Part shown: piece by piece, positions 1 to 9,031 of the stretch
How the letters are laid out: each line of letters starts with the position of its first letter
Numbering within the stretch: the first letter of the stretch is position 1
Assembly (NCBI RefSeq): GCF_002813455.1
Contig: NZ_PHHE01000001.1
Coordinates: forward strand, 2,666,001-2,730,000
Reading direction: 5' to 3'
DNA: 64,000 nt
From: Pseudomonas baetica
GTDB lineage: Bacteria; Pseudomonadota; Gammaproteobacteria; Pseudomonadales; Pseudomonadaceae
Notes under the pieces: model-generated
What the model was told of the DNA's origin: nothing
Database searches by the model: none
What the model saw: only the letters and a program-made list of their open reading frames with translations
Program-made: the position numbers and the translations under genes

Positions 1-1839
1 CCGGGCGATGGCGGCACATCGTTACAGGCGCGGGGTTTTGCCGGGCAGAGTTCGGTGATGCAGCTGTATGACGGCAATCGGATGTACAGCGGCATGGGCA
101 CGGTGACCTTTCCGGTCGACACCTGGTCGGTGGACCGCGTCGATGTGCTGCGCGGCCCCGCTTCGGTGCTGTACGGCGAAGGCGCGACCGGCGCGGTGGT
201 CAACGTGATCCCGAAAAAGCCGTTCGCAGGCGAAATCGAAAACCATGTGCGCCTCGGCTATGGCTCCTACGACAGCCAGCAACAGGCCTTCGACAGCGGT
301 GGTTCGCTGAGCGATACCCTGAGCTATCGCCTCAATCTCAATCGCCTGCGCAGCAACGGCTGGATCGATCGCGGCGACTCGTCCAGCGACTTCATCAGCG
401 CCGCCCTGCGCTGGCAGGCCACTGATGATCTGACCTTCACCCTCGCCCACGACTACGGCGACCAGCGTCCGCAAAACTACTTCGGCACCCCGCTGATCAA
501 CGGCCACTTCAAGGACAGCCTGCGCAACAAGAACTACAACGTGCGCGACGACAAACAGCACTACAACGATCAGTGGACGCGGTTGACCAGCGACTGGCAG
601 ATCAATGATGCCGTCAGCGCCAGCAACGAGCTTTACTACCTCAAGGCCCAGCGCCGCTGGCAGAACGCCGAGAACTACAACTTCGACGCGGGCAGCCAAC
701 AACTGAGCCGCAGCGGTTACTTCGGCATCGGCCACCAGCAGGAGCAAGTCGGCGATCGTCAGACGTTCACCTTCAAGCATTCGCTGTTCGGCCTCGACAG
801 CCAGACCGTGACCGGCGTCGACTACAACCGCATCCGCTTCCAGCTCGACAGCAACTCGCCGTTCAACGATGTCTTGCCCAATGGCCAACCGCTGGATCTG
901 CATCATCCGCAACCAGGCTATTTCGAGAGCAGCAATCCATACCGCGACCAGTTCGACAGCACCACCAAACAGATGTCGGTGTTCGCCGAAAACCGCACGC
1001 AATTGAGTGAGCGCTGGTCGCTGGTGACCGGCGTGCGTCGCGACTATGTACACGTGGATCGCAACAATCTGGTCGACGATAGCCAAAGCGACAAGACCCT
1101 GACCGGCAACAACTGGAAGGCCGGGCTGGTGTTTGCGCTGACGCCCGAGACTTCGTTCTATGGCCAGGTCGCGACCAGTACCGATGGCATCGGCGGGCTT
1201 GTTTCACTGAGCCCGAGCCAGCAGCAATACGATCTGTCGACGGCCCGGCAGACGGAAATCGGCCTGAAGCAATTGTTCTGGGATCAGCGCGGCGAGTTCA
1301 CGTTGGCGGCGTATCGCATCGTCAAGAAGAAGCTGCTGACCGATGACCCGGGCAATCCGACGCTCAAGCAGCAGGTCGGCCAGCAATCGTCCAACGGTCT
1401 GGAAGCCAGCCTTGATCTGCAATTGCCGCACGCCTGGCAACTGCTGGCCAACGCGGCGATTGTGAAGGCGAAGTACGACGATTTTTCCGAAGTGGTGAAC
1501 GGGCAGACCCTGTCGTACAACGGCAATCGCCCGGTGGACGTGCCACGACGCACTGCGAATCTGTGGCTGAACAAAGCACTTACCGATGACCTGAAGGCCG
1601 GTGCGGGCGTGCGCTATGTCGATGCACGTTACGCTGATATGGCTAATCGCAATGAGCTGCCGAGCTACACCGTGGTGGATGCGACAATGTCGTGGCAGGC
1701 CTTGCGTAACACGACCCTGGGGTTGCAGGTGAACAATCTGTTTGACCGCCGGTATGCGCAAAGCCAATACAATGGCGGGCAGCAGTGGATCCTCGGCGAG
1801 CCGAGGTCGTTTTTTATCACTGCTGATTACACCTTTTGA
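1..1839 (+). CDS. TonB-dependent outer-membrane receptor (5' partial)
   Basis: The gene enters the window from the left in an open frame with no start visible. The visible 612 residues are the later part of the plug domain (segments such as VDVLRGPASVLYGEGATGA, typical of TonB receptor plugs) followed by the 22-strand barrel. The protein ends in aromatic Phe after an alternating beta pattern, as outer-membrane barrels do. Receptors of this family bind iron siderophores or other metal chelates and open when TonB pulls on the plug. An ABC importer with a FecB-like binding protein follows on the same strand, so the two probably handle one ligand. The ligand cannot be named from sequence. The TonB box and any signal peptide lie outside the window. 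Confidence 0.93.
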   Translation, partial: PGDGGTSLQARGFAGQSSVMQLYDGNRMYSGMGTVTFPVDTWSVDRVDVLRGPASVLYGEGATGAVVNVIPKKPFAGEIENHVRLGYGSYDSQQQAFDSGGSLSDTLSYRLNLNRLRSNGWIDRGDSSSDFISAALRWQATDDLTFTLAHDYGDQRPQNYFGTPLINGHFKDSLRNKNYNVRDDKQHYNDQWTRLTSDWQINDAVSASNELYYLKAQRRWQNAENYNFDAGSQQLSRSGYFGIGHQQEQVGDRQTFTFKHSLFGLDSQTVTGVDYNRIRFQLDSNSPFNDVLPNGQPLDLHHPQPGYFESSNPYRDQFDSTTKQMSVFAENRTQLSERWSLVTGVRRDYVHVDRNNLVDDSQSDKTLTGNNWKAGLVFALTPETSFYGQVATSTDGIGGLVSLSPSQQQYDLSTARQTEIGLKQLFWDQRGEFTLAAYRIVKKKLLTDDPGNPTLKQQVGQQSSNGLEASLDLQLPHAWQLLANAAIVKAKYDDFSEVVNGQTLSYNGNRPVDVPRRTANLWLNKALTDDLKAGAGVRYVDARYADMANRNELPSYTVVDATMSWQALRNTTLGLQVNNLFDRRYAQSQYNGGQQWILGEPRSFFITADYTF

Positions 1840-1848
1840 TTCACCGGC

Positions 1849-1919
1849 CCCTTCGCGAGCAAGCCCGCTCCCACATTGAAATGCGTTCCACTGTGGGAGC
1901 GGGCTTGCTCGCGAAGGCG
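1849..1919. repeat. REP pair, type A
   Basis: Two inverted copies of the Pseudomonas REP core (arms with GCGGGCTTGCTCGCG) face each other across a short spacer, forming a long hairpin between the receptor gene and the ABC ATPase gene. Confidence 0.9.
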
Positions 1920-1952
1920 TCATCAGCAGCACCCGATGTTTCAGAGTAGAAG

Positions 1953-2741
1953 ATGACCTCACTGACAATCGCCAACCTCGCCTGGACACCCCTGGGCCAC
2001 GGCCACTGCCATCACCAGTTCCAGCTGCGTGACGCCTCGTTGCGCGTGGCCGCCGGTGAGTTTGTAGGTCTGATCGGCCCCAACGGCAGCGGCAAGACCA
2101 GTCTGCTGCGGTGCGCCTACCGTTTCAGTCAGCCGGAACACGGTGAGGTAAACCTCGGTCACCACAACGTGTGGAAACAATCCTCACGCTGGTGCGCACA
2201 ACGCATCGCCGTGGTTTTGCAGGAGTTCCCCGACGCCTTCGGCCTGACCGTCGAAGAAGTGGTCGCCATGGGCCGCACGCCGCACAAAGGCCTGTTCGAC
2301 GGCGAAACCCTTGAGGATCAAAACCTCGCAACACAGGCGCTCAAATCAGTCGGCCTCGAAGGCTTCGAGGACCACGCCTTCGCCACGCTGTCGGGCGGTG
2401 AAAAACAGCGCGTAATCCTCGCCCGCGCCCTGACCCAGCAACCGCAACTGCTGATCCTCGACGAGCCAACCAACCACCTCGACCCGCGCTATCAGCTGGA
2501 ACTGCTGCAACTGGTCAAACGCTTGCAGATCGGCACCCTCGCCAGCATCCACGATTTGAATCTGGCCGCCGCGTTCTGCGACCGACTGTACGTGATCAAT
2601 CACGGTCGCATCGTCGCCAGCGGCACACCGCAAGAAGTGCTCACCACTGAACTGCTGCGCGACGTCTTCGGCGTCGACGCCTTGATCGACTCCCACCCCC
2701 TTCACGGCTACCCGCGAATCACCTGGATAACCCGACCATGA
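1953..2741 (+). CDS. ABC transporter ATP-binding protein, FecE/FepC family
   Basis: A 262-aa cytoplasmic ATPase that powers import of an iron-chelate or cobalamin-like substrate. The Walker A motif GPNGSGKTS is near residue 47, the signature LSGGEKQR near 148, and the Walker B LILDEPTNHLD near 168, all intact. The last bases overlap the start of the binding-protein gene (ATGA), so translation is coupled. It belongs with the permease two genes downstream and probably with the TonB receptor upstream. The REP pair between receptor and ATPase could separate their expression levels. Substrate is unknown. Confidence 0.93.
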   Translation: MTSLTIANLAWTPLGHGHCHHQFQLRDASLRVAAGEFVGLIGPNGSGKTSLLRCAYRFSQPEHGEVNLGHHNVWKQSSRWCAQRIAVVLQEFPDAFGLTVEEVVAMGRTPHKGLFDGETLEDQNLATQALKSVGLEGFEDHAFATLSGGEKQRVILARALTQQPQLLILDEPTNHLDPRYQLELLQLVKRLQIGTLASIHDLNLAAAFCDRLYVINHGRIVASGTPQEVLTTELLRDVFGVDALIDSHPLHGYPRITWITRP

Positions 2742-3685
2742 CTGTGCGTTCCCTGCTTTGCGTCGCTCTTTTGTTGTGCAGTGCCCAAGCGCTGGCCGAG
2801 GCCACGAAATACCCGCTGACGGTGCAAAGCTGCAACCGTGAAGTCACCTTCACGCAAGCGCCGAAACACGCGGTCAGCCACGACATCAACATGACCCAGA
2901 TGATGCTCGCCCTCGGCCTGAAATCGCGGATGGCCGGTTACAGCGGCGTCAGTGGCTGGAAGTCGGTCACCCCTGAGATGCAGTCGCTGCTCGACGGCCT
3001 GCCGGAGTTGGCCGCGAAGTATCCGTCGGTGGAAACCCTGCTCAACGCCAACGTCGATTTCTTCTTCGCCGGCTGGGATTACGGCATGCGCGTGGGCGGT
3101 GATCTCACGCCGCAGACCCTGCAACCGCTGGGCATCAACGTGTATGAGCTGACCGAGTCCTGCGCTTTCGTGATGAAACGCCCGGCCGCCTCGCTTGAAG
3201 ACACCTACAACGACCTGCGCAACCTCGGCAAAATCTTCGACGTGCAGGATCGCGCCAATGCGCTGATTGCCCGGATGCAGGCGCAAGTCGCCGAAGTGCG
3301 CAAAAACCTGCCGGCCGAAAAGCCGCGGGTGTTCCTCTACGACAGCGGTGAAGACCGTGCCATGACCTCCGGCCGCCTCGGCATGCCGCAAGCGCTGATC
3401 GACGCGGCCGGTGGGCGCAACATTCTCGATGACGTCGACGCGAGCTGGACGCGGGTCAACTGGGAGACCGTGGTCGAGCACAATCCGCAGGTGATCGTGA
3501 TCGTCGACTACAGCGAAATCACCGCCGATCAAAAGATTGAATTCCTGCTGAAGAACAAAGCCCTGCAATCGGTGGATGCAATCAAAAACCAACGCTTCAT
3601 TGTCATCCCTTATGTGCAAGCCACACCGGGCATCGACAATGTGCTGGCCGTTGAAACCCTGGCCAAAGGTTTCCACGGCGAATGA
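2738..3685 (+). CDS. Periplasmic binding protein of iron/cobalamin-type ABC importer
   Basis: A 315-aa protein with an N-terminal signal peptide (MTVRSLLCVALLLCSAQALA, then EATKY) and the two-lobed class III binding-protein layout: the first lobe includes VSHDINMTQMMLALGLKSRM and the second DSGEDRAMTSGRLGMPQALI. It would deliver the ligand from the TonB receptor to the inner-membrane permease. It overlaps the ATPase gene by four bases upstream and the permease gene by four bases downstream, so the three are one translationally coupled unit. Ligand specificity is not evident. Confidence 0.9.
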   Translation: MTVRSLLCVALLLCSAQALAEATKYPLTVQSCNREVTFTQAPKHAVSHDINMTQMMLALGLKSRMAGYSGVSGWKSVTPEMQSLLDGLPELAAKYPSVETLLNANVDFFFAGWDYGMRVGGDLTPQTLQPLGINVYELTESCAFVMKRPAASLEDTYNDLRNLGKIFDVQDRANALIARMQAQVAEVRKNLPAEKPRVFLYDSGEDRAMTSGRLGMPQALIDAAGGRNILDDVDASWTRVNWETVVEHNPQVIVIVDYSEITADQKIEFLLKNKALQSVDAIKNQRFIVIPYVQATPGIDNVLAVETLAKGFHGE

Positions 3686-4692
3686 TCAACCGTCGCTACG
3701 CCCTGTTGCTGATCGCCCTCGGCGCCGTGTTGTTGCTGTCGTGCGTGGTCTCGCTGGGCTTCGGGCCCGCGCGGGTGCCGGTGGATGTGGTGTGGCGGAT
3801 CCTGCTGCACAAGGCGTTCGGTTTCGGCGAAGTGAGCTGGAGCGCCGGGCAGGAACACATCGTCTGGCTGATCCGCGTGCCGCGCATGTTGCTCGGTGCG
3901 CTGGTCGGTGCTGGCCTCGCACTGATCGGCGCGGTGCTGCAAGCGGTGACGCGCAATCCGTTGGCCGATCCGCACCTGCTTGGCGTCACCTCCGGGGCAA
4001 CGCTGGGCGCGGTGATCGTGGTGCTGCATGTCGGTGAAATCATCGGCCTGCTGACCTTGCCGATTGCGGCGTTTATCGGCGCCTTGCTAAGCATGCTGGT
4101 GGTGTTGGCGATCGCCAGTCGCCATGGCCGGCTCGACAGCGACCGCTTGTTGCTCTGCGGTGTGGCGGTGTCGTTCGTGATGATGGCGATCGCCAATCTG
4201 CTGCTGTTCATGGGCGACCACCGCGCCAGCTCGGCCGTGATGTTCTGGATGCTCGGCGGCCTCGGTCTGGCGCGCTGGGAGTTGCTTGCAGTGCCAGCGG
4301 CCAGTGTGTTGCTCGGGTTGATCTTGCTGCTGGGCATGGCCCGCCCGTTGAACGCGTTGATGGCCGGCGAACAGACCGCCGTCACCCTCGGCCTGAACGC
4401 GCGGTCGGTACGTTTGCGGGTGTTTGTCATTGCCTCGCTGATGACCGGGGTGCTGGTGTCGATCAGTGGCTCGATCGGTTTTGTCGGACTGATGGTGCCG
4501 CACATTGCCCGGCGTCTGGTCGGTGCCGAACATCGGCGATTGCTACCGGTGTGCGTGCTGCTTGGCAGTGTGTTTCTGATCTGGGTCGACGTCGCCGCCC
4601 GCACAATGATCGCTCCCGAAGACTTGCCCATCGGCGTCGCCACGGCCGCAATCGGCGGGCTGTTCTTCATCGGTCTGATGCGCCGTCGCTGA
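3682..4692 (+). CDS. FecCD-family ABC transporter permease
   Basis: A 336-aa very hydrophobic protein with about nine to ten membrane segments. The family hallmark region GAVLQAVTRNPLADPHLLG sits near residues 87-105, and the coupling segment GFVGLMVPHIARRL near 263. In this family a homodimeric permease usually pairs with one ATPase and one binding protein, which matches the three genes here. No further gene of the operon follows; a REP pair and the urea-transporter promoter come next. Confidence 0.93.
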   Translation: MINRRYALLLIALGAVLLLSCVVSLGFGPARVPVDVVWRILLHKAFGFGEVSWSAGQEHIVWLIRVPRMLLGALVGAGLALIGAVLQAVTRNPLADPHLLGVTSGATLGAVIVVLHVGEIIGLLTLPIAAFIGALLSMLVVLAIASRHGRLDSDRLLLCGVAVSFVMMAIANLLLFMGDHRASSAVMFWMLGGLGLARWELLAVPAASVLLGLILLLGMARPLNALMAGEQTAVTLGLNARSVRLRVFVIASLMTGVLVSISGSIGFVGLMVPHIARRLVGAEHRRLLPVCVLLGSVFLIWVDVAARTMIAPEDLPIGVATAAIGGLFFIGLMRRR

Positions 4693-4710
4693 CGCTCCAC
4701 CTTTCAAAAC

Positions 4711-4800
4711 TGTGGGAGCGGGCTTGCTCGCGAAAGCGGTGTGGCAGTCAATGGATAAGGTGACTGACACGACGCCTTCGCGAGCAAGCCCGCTCCCACA
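4711..4800. repeat. REP pair, type A
   Basis: Inverted REP copies (GGGCTTGCTCGCG and CGCGAGCAAGCCC) around a 40-base spacer, directly after the permease stop codon. The hairpin could act as a transcription or mRNA-decay boundary between the iron importer and the urea cluster. Confidence 0.9.
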
Positions 4801-4849
4801 TTTGATTTTTGTTTACCACCAGATCGCGCCCCAATCTGGCGCGGCCGCC

Positions 4850-4885
4850 TGCACCAACGCTCCACGAGCGTTCCTTCATGGTGCA
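4850..4885 (+). promoter_or_regulatory. Possible NtrC-type enhancer half-sites upstream of urtA
   Basis: TGCACCA and TGGTGCA, the two halves of the NtrC consensus, occur 22 bases apart. In a textbook NtrC site the halves are separated by only a few bases, so each may be half of a weaker site. They lie about 55-90 bases upstream of the sigma-54 promoter, a normal enhancer distance. Confidence 0.35.
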
Positions 4886-4938
4886 CCCAACCCACGCGCA
4901 AGCGCTCTAAACCGACATTTTCCTGCCCATCCCCGACC

Positions 4939-4954
4939 GGGCACAGCCCTTGCA
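4939..4954 (+). promoter_or_regulatory. Sigma-54 (RpoN) promoter of the urt operon
   Basis: GGGCACAGCCCTTGCA matches the -24/-12 consensus TGGCAC-N5-TTGCA, with invariant GG and GC dinucleotides exactly ten bases apart. Transcription would start near 4964, about 55 bases before urtA. Urea uptake under nitrogen limitation is commonly NtrC/RpoN controlled, so the match fits the gene it precedes. Confidence 0.75.
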
Positions 4955-5019
4955 AAACACCCTTCAGTCGTCCGCATCTGCCAACCATAAAAAACTTTAA
5001 CGTTCATGGAGATCGCACA

Positions 5020-6285
5020 ATGAAGCGTCGCAGTTTGATCAAGGCTTTCACACTCACGGCATCCATTGCCGCGATGGGCATGACCTGGACCGTCCAGGCC
5101 GCCGAGACCATCAAGGTCGGGATTCTGCATTCGTTGTCCGGCACCATGGCGATCTCCGAAACGTCGCTCAAAGACATGGCGCTGATGACCATCGACGAGA
5201 TCAACGCCAAGGGCGGCGTGAACGGCAAGATGCTGGAACCGGTGGTGGTCGACCCGGCCTCGAACTGGCCGCTGTTCGCGGAAAAGGGTCGGCAGTTGCT
5301 GACCCAGGACAAGGTTGCCGTGGTGTTCGGCTGCTGGACGTCGGTATCGCGTAAATCGGTGCTGCCGGTGTTCGAAGAACTCAATGGCCTGCTGTTCTAC
5401 CCGGTGCAATACGAAGGCGAAGAGATGTCGCCGAACGTCTTCTACACCGGCGCAGCGCCGAACCAGCAGGCGATCCCGGCGGTTGAATACCTGATGAGCG
5501 AAGAAGGCGGCAGCGCCAAGCGCTACTTCCTGCTCGGCACCGACTACGTCTACCCGCGCACCACCAACAAGATCCTGCGTTCGTTCCTGCACTCCAAAGG
5601 TGTGGCCGACAAAGACATCGAAGAGGTCTACACCCCGTTCGGTCACAGCGACTATCAAACCATCGTCGCCAACATCAAAAAATTCTCGGCCGGTGGCAAG
5701 ACTGCCGTTATCTCCACGGTCAACGGCGACTCCAACGTGCCGTTCTATAAAGAACTGGCCAACCAAGGGTTGAAGGCGACTGACGTACCGGTCGTGGCGT
5801 TCTCGGTCGGCGAAGAAGAACTGCGCGGCATCGACACCAAACCGCTGGTGGGCAACCTCGCGGCGTGGAACTACTTCGAGTCGGTGGAGAACCCGCAGAA
5901 CCAGAAATTCGTCGCTGACTGGAAAGCCTACGCGAAGAAACACAACCTGCCCGGCGCTGACAAAGCGGTGACCAACGACCCGATGGAAGCCACTTACGTC
6001 GGCATCCACATGTGGGCGCAAGCGGTTGAAAAAGCCAAGTCCACCGACGTCGACAAGGTTCGCGAAGCGCTGGCCGGCCAGACCTTTGCTGCACCGTCGG
6101 GCTACACCCTGACCATGGACAAGACCAACCACCACCTGCACAAACCGGTGATGATCGGCGAGATCCAGGCGGACGGTCAGTTCAACGTGGTGTGGCAGAC
6201 CGAAGGGCCGATCCGCGCCCAGCCGTGGAGCCCGTTCATTCAGGGCAACGACAAGAAGCCGGATTATGCGGTGAAGAGCAACTGA
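5020..6285 (+). CDS. urtA: Urea ABC transporter substrate-binding protein UrtA
   Basis: A 421-aa periplasmic protein of the branched-chain amino-acid/amide binding family that captures urea. The signal sequence begins MKRRSLIKAF with paired arginines (Tat-like, though Sec export is also possible) and ends near VQAAE. The mature part starts with IKVGILHSLSGTMAISE, typical of UrtA. It opens the five-gene urt operon behind the sigma-54 promoter. The start has a GGAG ribosome-binding site eight bases upstream. A REP pair follows it, which could stabilise its mRNA and raise the amount of binding protein over the membrane components. Confidence 0.96.
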   Translation: MKRRSLIKAFTLTASIAAMGMTWTVQAAETIKVGILHSLSGTMAISETSLKDMALMTIDEINAKGGVNGKMLEPVVVDPASNWPLFAEKGRQLLTQDKVAVVFGCWTSVSRKSVLPVFEELNGLLFYPVQYEGEEMSPNVFYTGAAPNQQAIPAVEYLMSEEGGSAKRYFLLGTDYVYPRTTNKILRSFLHSKGVADKDIEEVYTPFGHSDYQTIVANIKKFSAGGKTAVISTVNGDSNVPFYKELANQGLKATDVPVVAFSVGEEELRGIDTKPLVGNLAAWNYFESVENPQNQKFVADWKAYAKKHNLPGADKAVTNDPMEATYVGIHMWAQAVEKAKSTDVDKVREALAGQTFAAPSGYTLTMDKTNHHLHKPVMIGEIQADGQFNVVWQTEGPIRAQPWSPFIQGNDKKPDYAVKSN

Positions 6286-6334
6286 GCCATTGGGTGTCAG
6301 CCTTGCGCTTGGCGTGAGGCCGACACAATCCACC

Positions 6335-6423
6335 TGTGGGAGCGGGCTTGCTCGCGAAAGCGGACTCACATTCAACATGTCAGTCGACTGACCAACCGCT
6401 TTCGCGAGCAAGCCCGCTCCCAC
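6335..6423. repeat. REP pair, type A, between urtA and urtB
   Basis: Facing REP copies with a spacer that contains the palindromic CAGTCGACTG. It fills most of the urtA-urtB gap. Confidence 0.9.
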
Positions 6424-6449
6424 CATTAGTCCGCGCAAGGCGATTCTTT

Positions 6450-7952
6450 ATGCCGACTACCCTTTACCGCTTCATCCTCGCCATCGCACTGCTGTTGCCG
6501 ATGGCTGCCTTTGCCGGCGACGCCGAAGACTTCGTCGCGGCCAATCCCGTGCAGCAGGCCAAACTGCTCGAAACCTGGGCCGCGCAGCCCGATCCGACCC
6601 GTATCGAACTGATCAACGCCCTGCAAAAAGGCGAACTGACCATCGACGGCCAAGCCAAAACCCTGCGCCTGAACAACCGCCTGCGGGGTCTGATCGACAC
6701 CGCCATGGCCAGCCACCAATTGCTCGCCGCCGACGCCAAAATCCGTCTGAGCGCCGCGCAGCAATTGCAGAAAAGCGCGAAACCCGCGCAGCTGAAATTC
6801 CTCGACCAGCAACTGGCGGGTGAAAAAGATGAAAGCGTCCACGCCGCCCTGAGCCTGGCGTTGGCCAATCTGCAATTGGTCGATACCGATCCGGCGGTGC
6901 GTCTGGCGGCCGTGCGCCTGCTTGGCGAAACCGGTGATCCACTGGCGCGCACGCGCCTAGAAGGCTTGCTCGAACCCGGCGTCGAAGCGGATGCCAATGT
7001 GCGTACCGCCGCCGAAACCAGCCTCGCTCAGGTCAAACGCAAACTGCTGATCGGCGAAATGCTCGGTCAGGCGTTCAGCGGCATGTCCCTCGGCTCGATT
7101 CTGCTGCTGGCTGCACTCGGTCTGGCGATCACCTTCGGCTTGCTCGGGGTGATCAACATGGCCCACGGCGAGATGCTGATGCTCGGCGCCTACTCGACGT
7201 ATGTGGTGCAGTTGATGTTCCAGCGTTATGCACCGCAGGCCATTGAGTTCTATCCACTGATCGCATTGCCGGTCGCATTTTTCGTCACCGCCGCCATCGG
7301 CATGGCGCTGGAGCGCACGGTGATTCGTCACCTCTACGGCCGACCACTGGAAACCCTCCTCGCGACGTGGGGCATCAGCCTGATGCTGATTCAACTGGTG
7401 CGCCTGCTGTTCGGCGCACAGAACGTCGAAGTGGCAAACCCGGCGTGGCTGTCCGGCGGCATTCAAGTGCTGCCGAATCTGGTGCTGCCGTACAACCGCA
7501 TCGTCATCATCGCCTTCGCGCTGTTTGTGGTTGTCCTCACCTGGCTGCTGCTGAACAAGACCCGGTTAGGCCTCAACGTTCGCGCAGTTACCCAGAACCG
7601 CAACATGGCCGCCTGCTGCGGTGTGCCGACCGGGCGCGTCGACATGCTCGCCTTCGGCCTCGGTTCGGGCATCGCCGGCCTCGGCGGTGTAGCGCTGAGC
7701 CAGATCGGCAATGTCGGCCCGGATCTCGGCCAGAGCTACATCATCGATTCGTTCCTGGTCGTGGTGCTTGGCGGTGTTGGCCAGTTGGCCGGCAGCGTGC
7801 TCGCGGCGTTCGGCCTCGGTATCGCCAACAAGATTCTTGAACCGCAGATCGGTGCGGTGCTCGGCAAGATCCTGATCCTCGCGCTGATCATTCTGTTTAT
7901 CCAGAAACGTCCGCAAGGCCTCTTCGCACTGAAAGGACGGGTGATCGACTGA
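6450..7952 (+). CDS. urtB: Urea ABC transporter permease UrtB
   Basis: A 500-aa inner-membrane permease. The start chosen (MPTTLYRFILAIALLL) gives a signal peptide; longer in-frame starts upstream fall inside the REP pair and are rejected. Residues ~20-205 form a soluble, alpha-helical, repeat-like periplasmic extension, usual for UrtB and absent from LivH. Residues ~210-500 are the LivH-like membrane domain (GLLGVINMAHGEMLMLGAYS; GLGSGIAGLGGVALSQIGNV). Its stop overlaps the urtC start by one base. It forms the translocation pore with UrtC. Confidence 0.95.
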   Translation: MPTTLYRFILAIALLLPMAAFAGDAEDFVAANPVQQAKLLETWAAQPDPTRIELINALQKGELTIDGQAKTLRLNNRLRGLIDTAMASHQLLAADAKIRLSAAQQLQKSAKPAQLKFLDQQLAGEKDESVHAALSLALANLQLVDTDPAVRLAAVRLLGETGDPLARTRLEGLLEPGVEADANVRTAAETSLAQVKRKLLIGEMLGQAFSGMSLGSILLLAALGLAITFGLLGVINMAHGEMLMLGAYSTYVVQLMFQRYAPQAIEFYPLIALPVAFFVTAAIGMALERTVIRHLYGRPLETLLATWGISLMLIQLVRLLFGAQNVEVANPAWLSGGIQVLPNLVLPYNRIVIIAFALFVVVLTWLLLNKTRLGLNVRAVTQNRNMAACCGVPTGRVDMLAFGLGSGIAGLGGVALSQIGNVGPDLGQSYIIDSFLVVVLGGVGQLAGSVLAAFGLGIANKILEPQIGAVLGKILILALIILFIQKRPQGLFALKGRVID

Positions 7953-9031
7953 TGAACCAGCCTCTATTAGTCACGGCCACGCAAAAGGCCGGCCCCAAAG
8001 TCACGATTGCAGTTGGCGTAGTCATCCTCGCCTTGCTGATCGCATTGCCGCTGCTGTCGCTGTTGTCACCGGACAGCGCGCTGCACGTCTCCGCGTACAC
8101 CCTGACGTTGGTCGGCAAGATTCTTTGCTACGCCATTGTCGCCCTGGCGCTGGATCTGGTCTGGGGTTACGCCGGTCTGTTGTCCCTCGGCCACGGCTTG
8201 TTCTTCGCCCTCGGCGGTTATGCGATGGGCATGTACCTGATGCGTCAGGCCGCCGGTGATGGCTTGCCGGCGTTCATGACCTTCCTGTCGTGGAGCGAAT
8301 TGCCGTGGTACTGGACCGGCACCAGCAGTTTTGTCTGGGCCATGTGCCTGGTGGTGCTGGCGCCGGGTTTGCTGGCGCTGGTGTTCGGTTTCTTCGCCTT
8401 CCGTTCGCGGATCAAGGGCGTGTATTTCTCGATCATGACCCAGGCCTTGACCTTCGCTGGCATGCTCCTGTTTTTCCGCAACGAGACCGGGTTCGGCGGC
8501 AACAACGGCTTCACCAATTTCCGCACGATTCTGGGTTTCGGCATCACTGAGCCCGGCACTCGCGCGGTGCTGTTTCTGGCCACGGTGTTGCTGCTGGTGG
8601 CGAGTCTGTTCATTGGCTGGCGCCTGGCGCAGAGCAAGTTCGGTCGAGTACTGACAGCATTGCGCGATGCGGAAAACCGTCTGATGTTCTGCGGCTACGA
8701 TCCGCGTGGTTTCAAGCTGTTCGTCTGGGTGTTGAGTGCGGTGTTGTGCGGTTTGGCCGGGGCGTTGTACGTGCCGCAAGTCGGGATCATCAACCCGAGC
8801 GAAATGTCGCCGACCAACTCGATTGAAGCGGCGGTCTGGGTCGCCCTCGGCGGTCGCGGCACCTTGATCGGCCCGTTGCTCGGCGCCGGTGTGGTCAACG
8901 GCATGAAGAGCTGGTTCACCGTGGCGTTCCCGGAATACTGGCTGTTTTTCCTCGGCGCGCTGTTCATCGTCGTGACCCTGTACCTGCCTAAAGGCGTGAT
9001 CGGTCTGCTGAAGAAACGAGGTGAATCATGA
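7952..9031 (+). CDS. urtC: Urea ABC transporter permease UrtC
   Basis: A 359-aa LivM-like permease with about ten membrane segments. Characteristic stretches are ALDLVWGYAGLLSLGHGLFF near residue 65 and the RALRDAENRLMFCGYD-like coupling region near 235 (here LTALRDAENRLMFCGYDP). It forms a heterodimer with UrtB. Its start codon shares the A of the urtB TGA and its end overlaps urtD by four bases, so urtBCD are translationally coupled. Confidence 0.95.
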   Translation: MNQPLLVTATQKAGPKVTIAVGVVILALLIALPLLSLLSPDSALHVSAYTLTLVGKILCYAIVALALDLVWGYAGLLSLGHGLFFALGGYAMGMYLMRQAAGDGLPAFMTFLSWSELPWYWTGTSSFVWAMCLVVLAPGLLALVFGFFAFRSRIKGVYFSIMTQALTFAGMLLFFRNETGFGGNNGFTNFRTILGFGITEPGTRAVLFLATVLLLVASLFIGWRLAQSKFGRVLTALRDAENRLMFCGYDPRGFKLFVWVLSAVLCGLAGALYVPQVGIINPSEMSPTNSIEAAVWVALGGRGTLIGPLLGAGVVNGMKSWFTVAFPEYWLFFLGALFIVVTLYLPKGVIGLLKKRGES

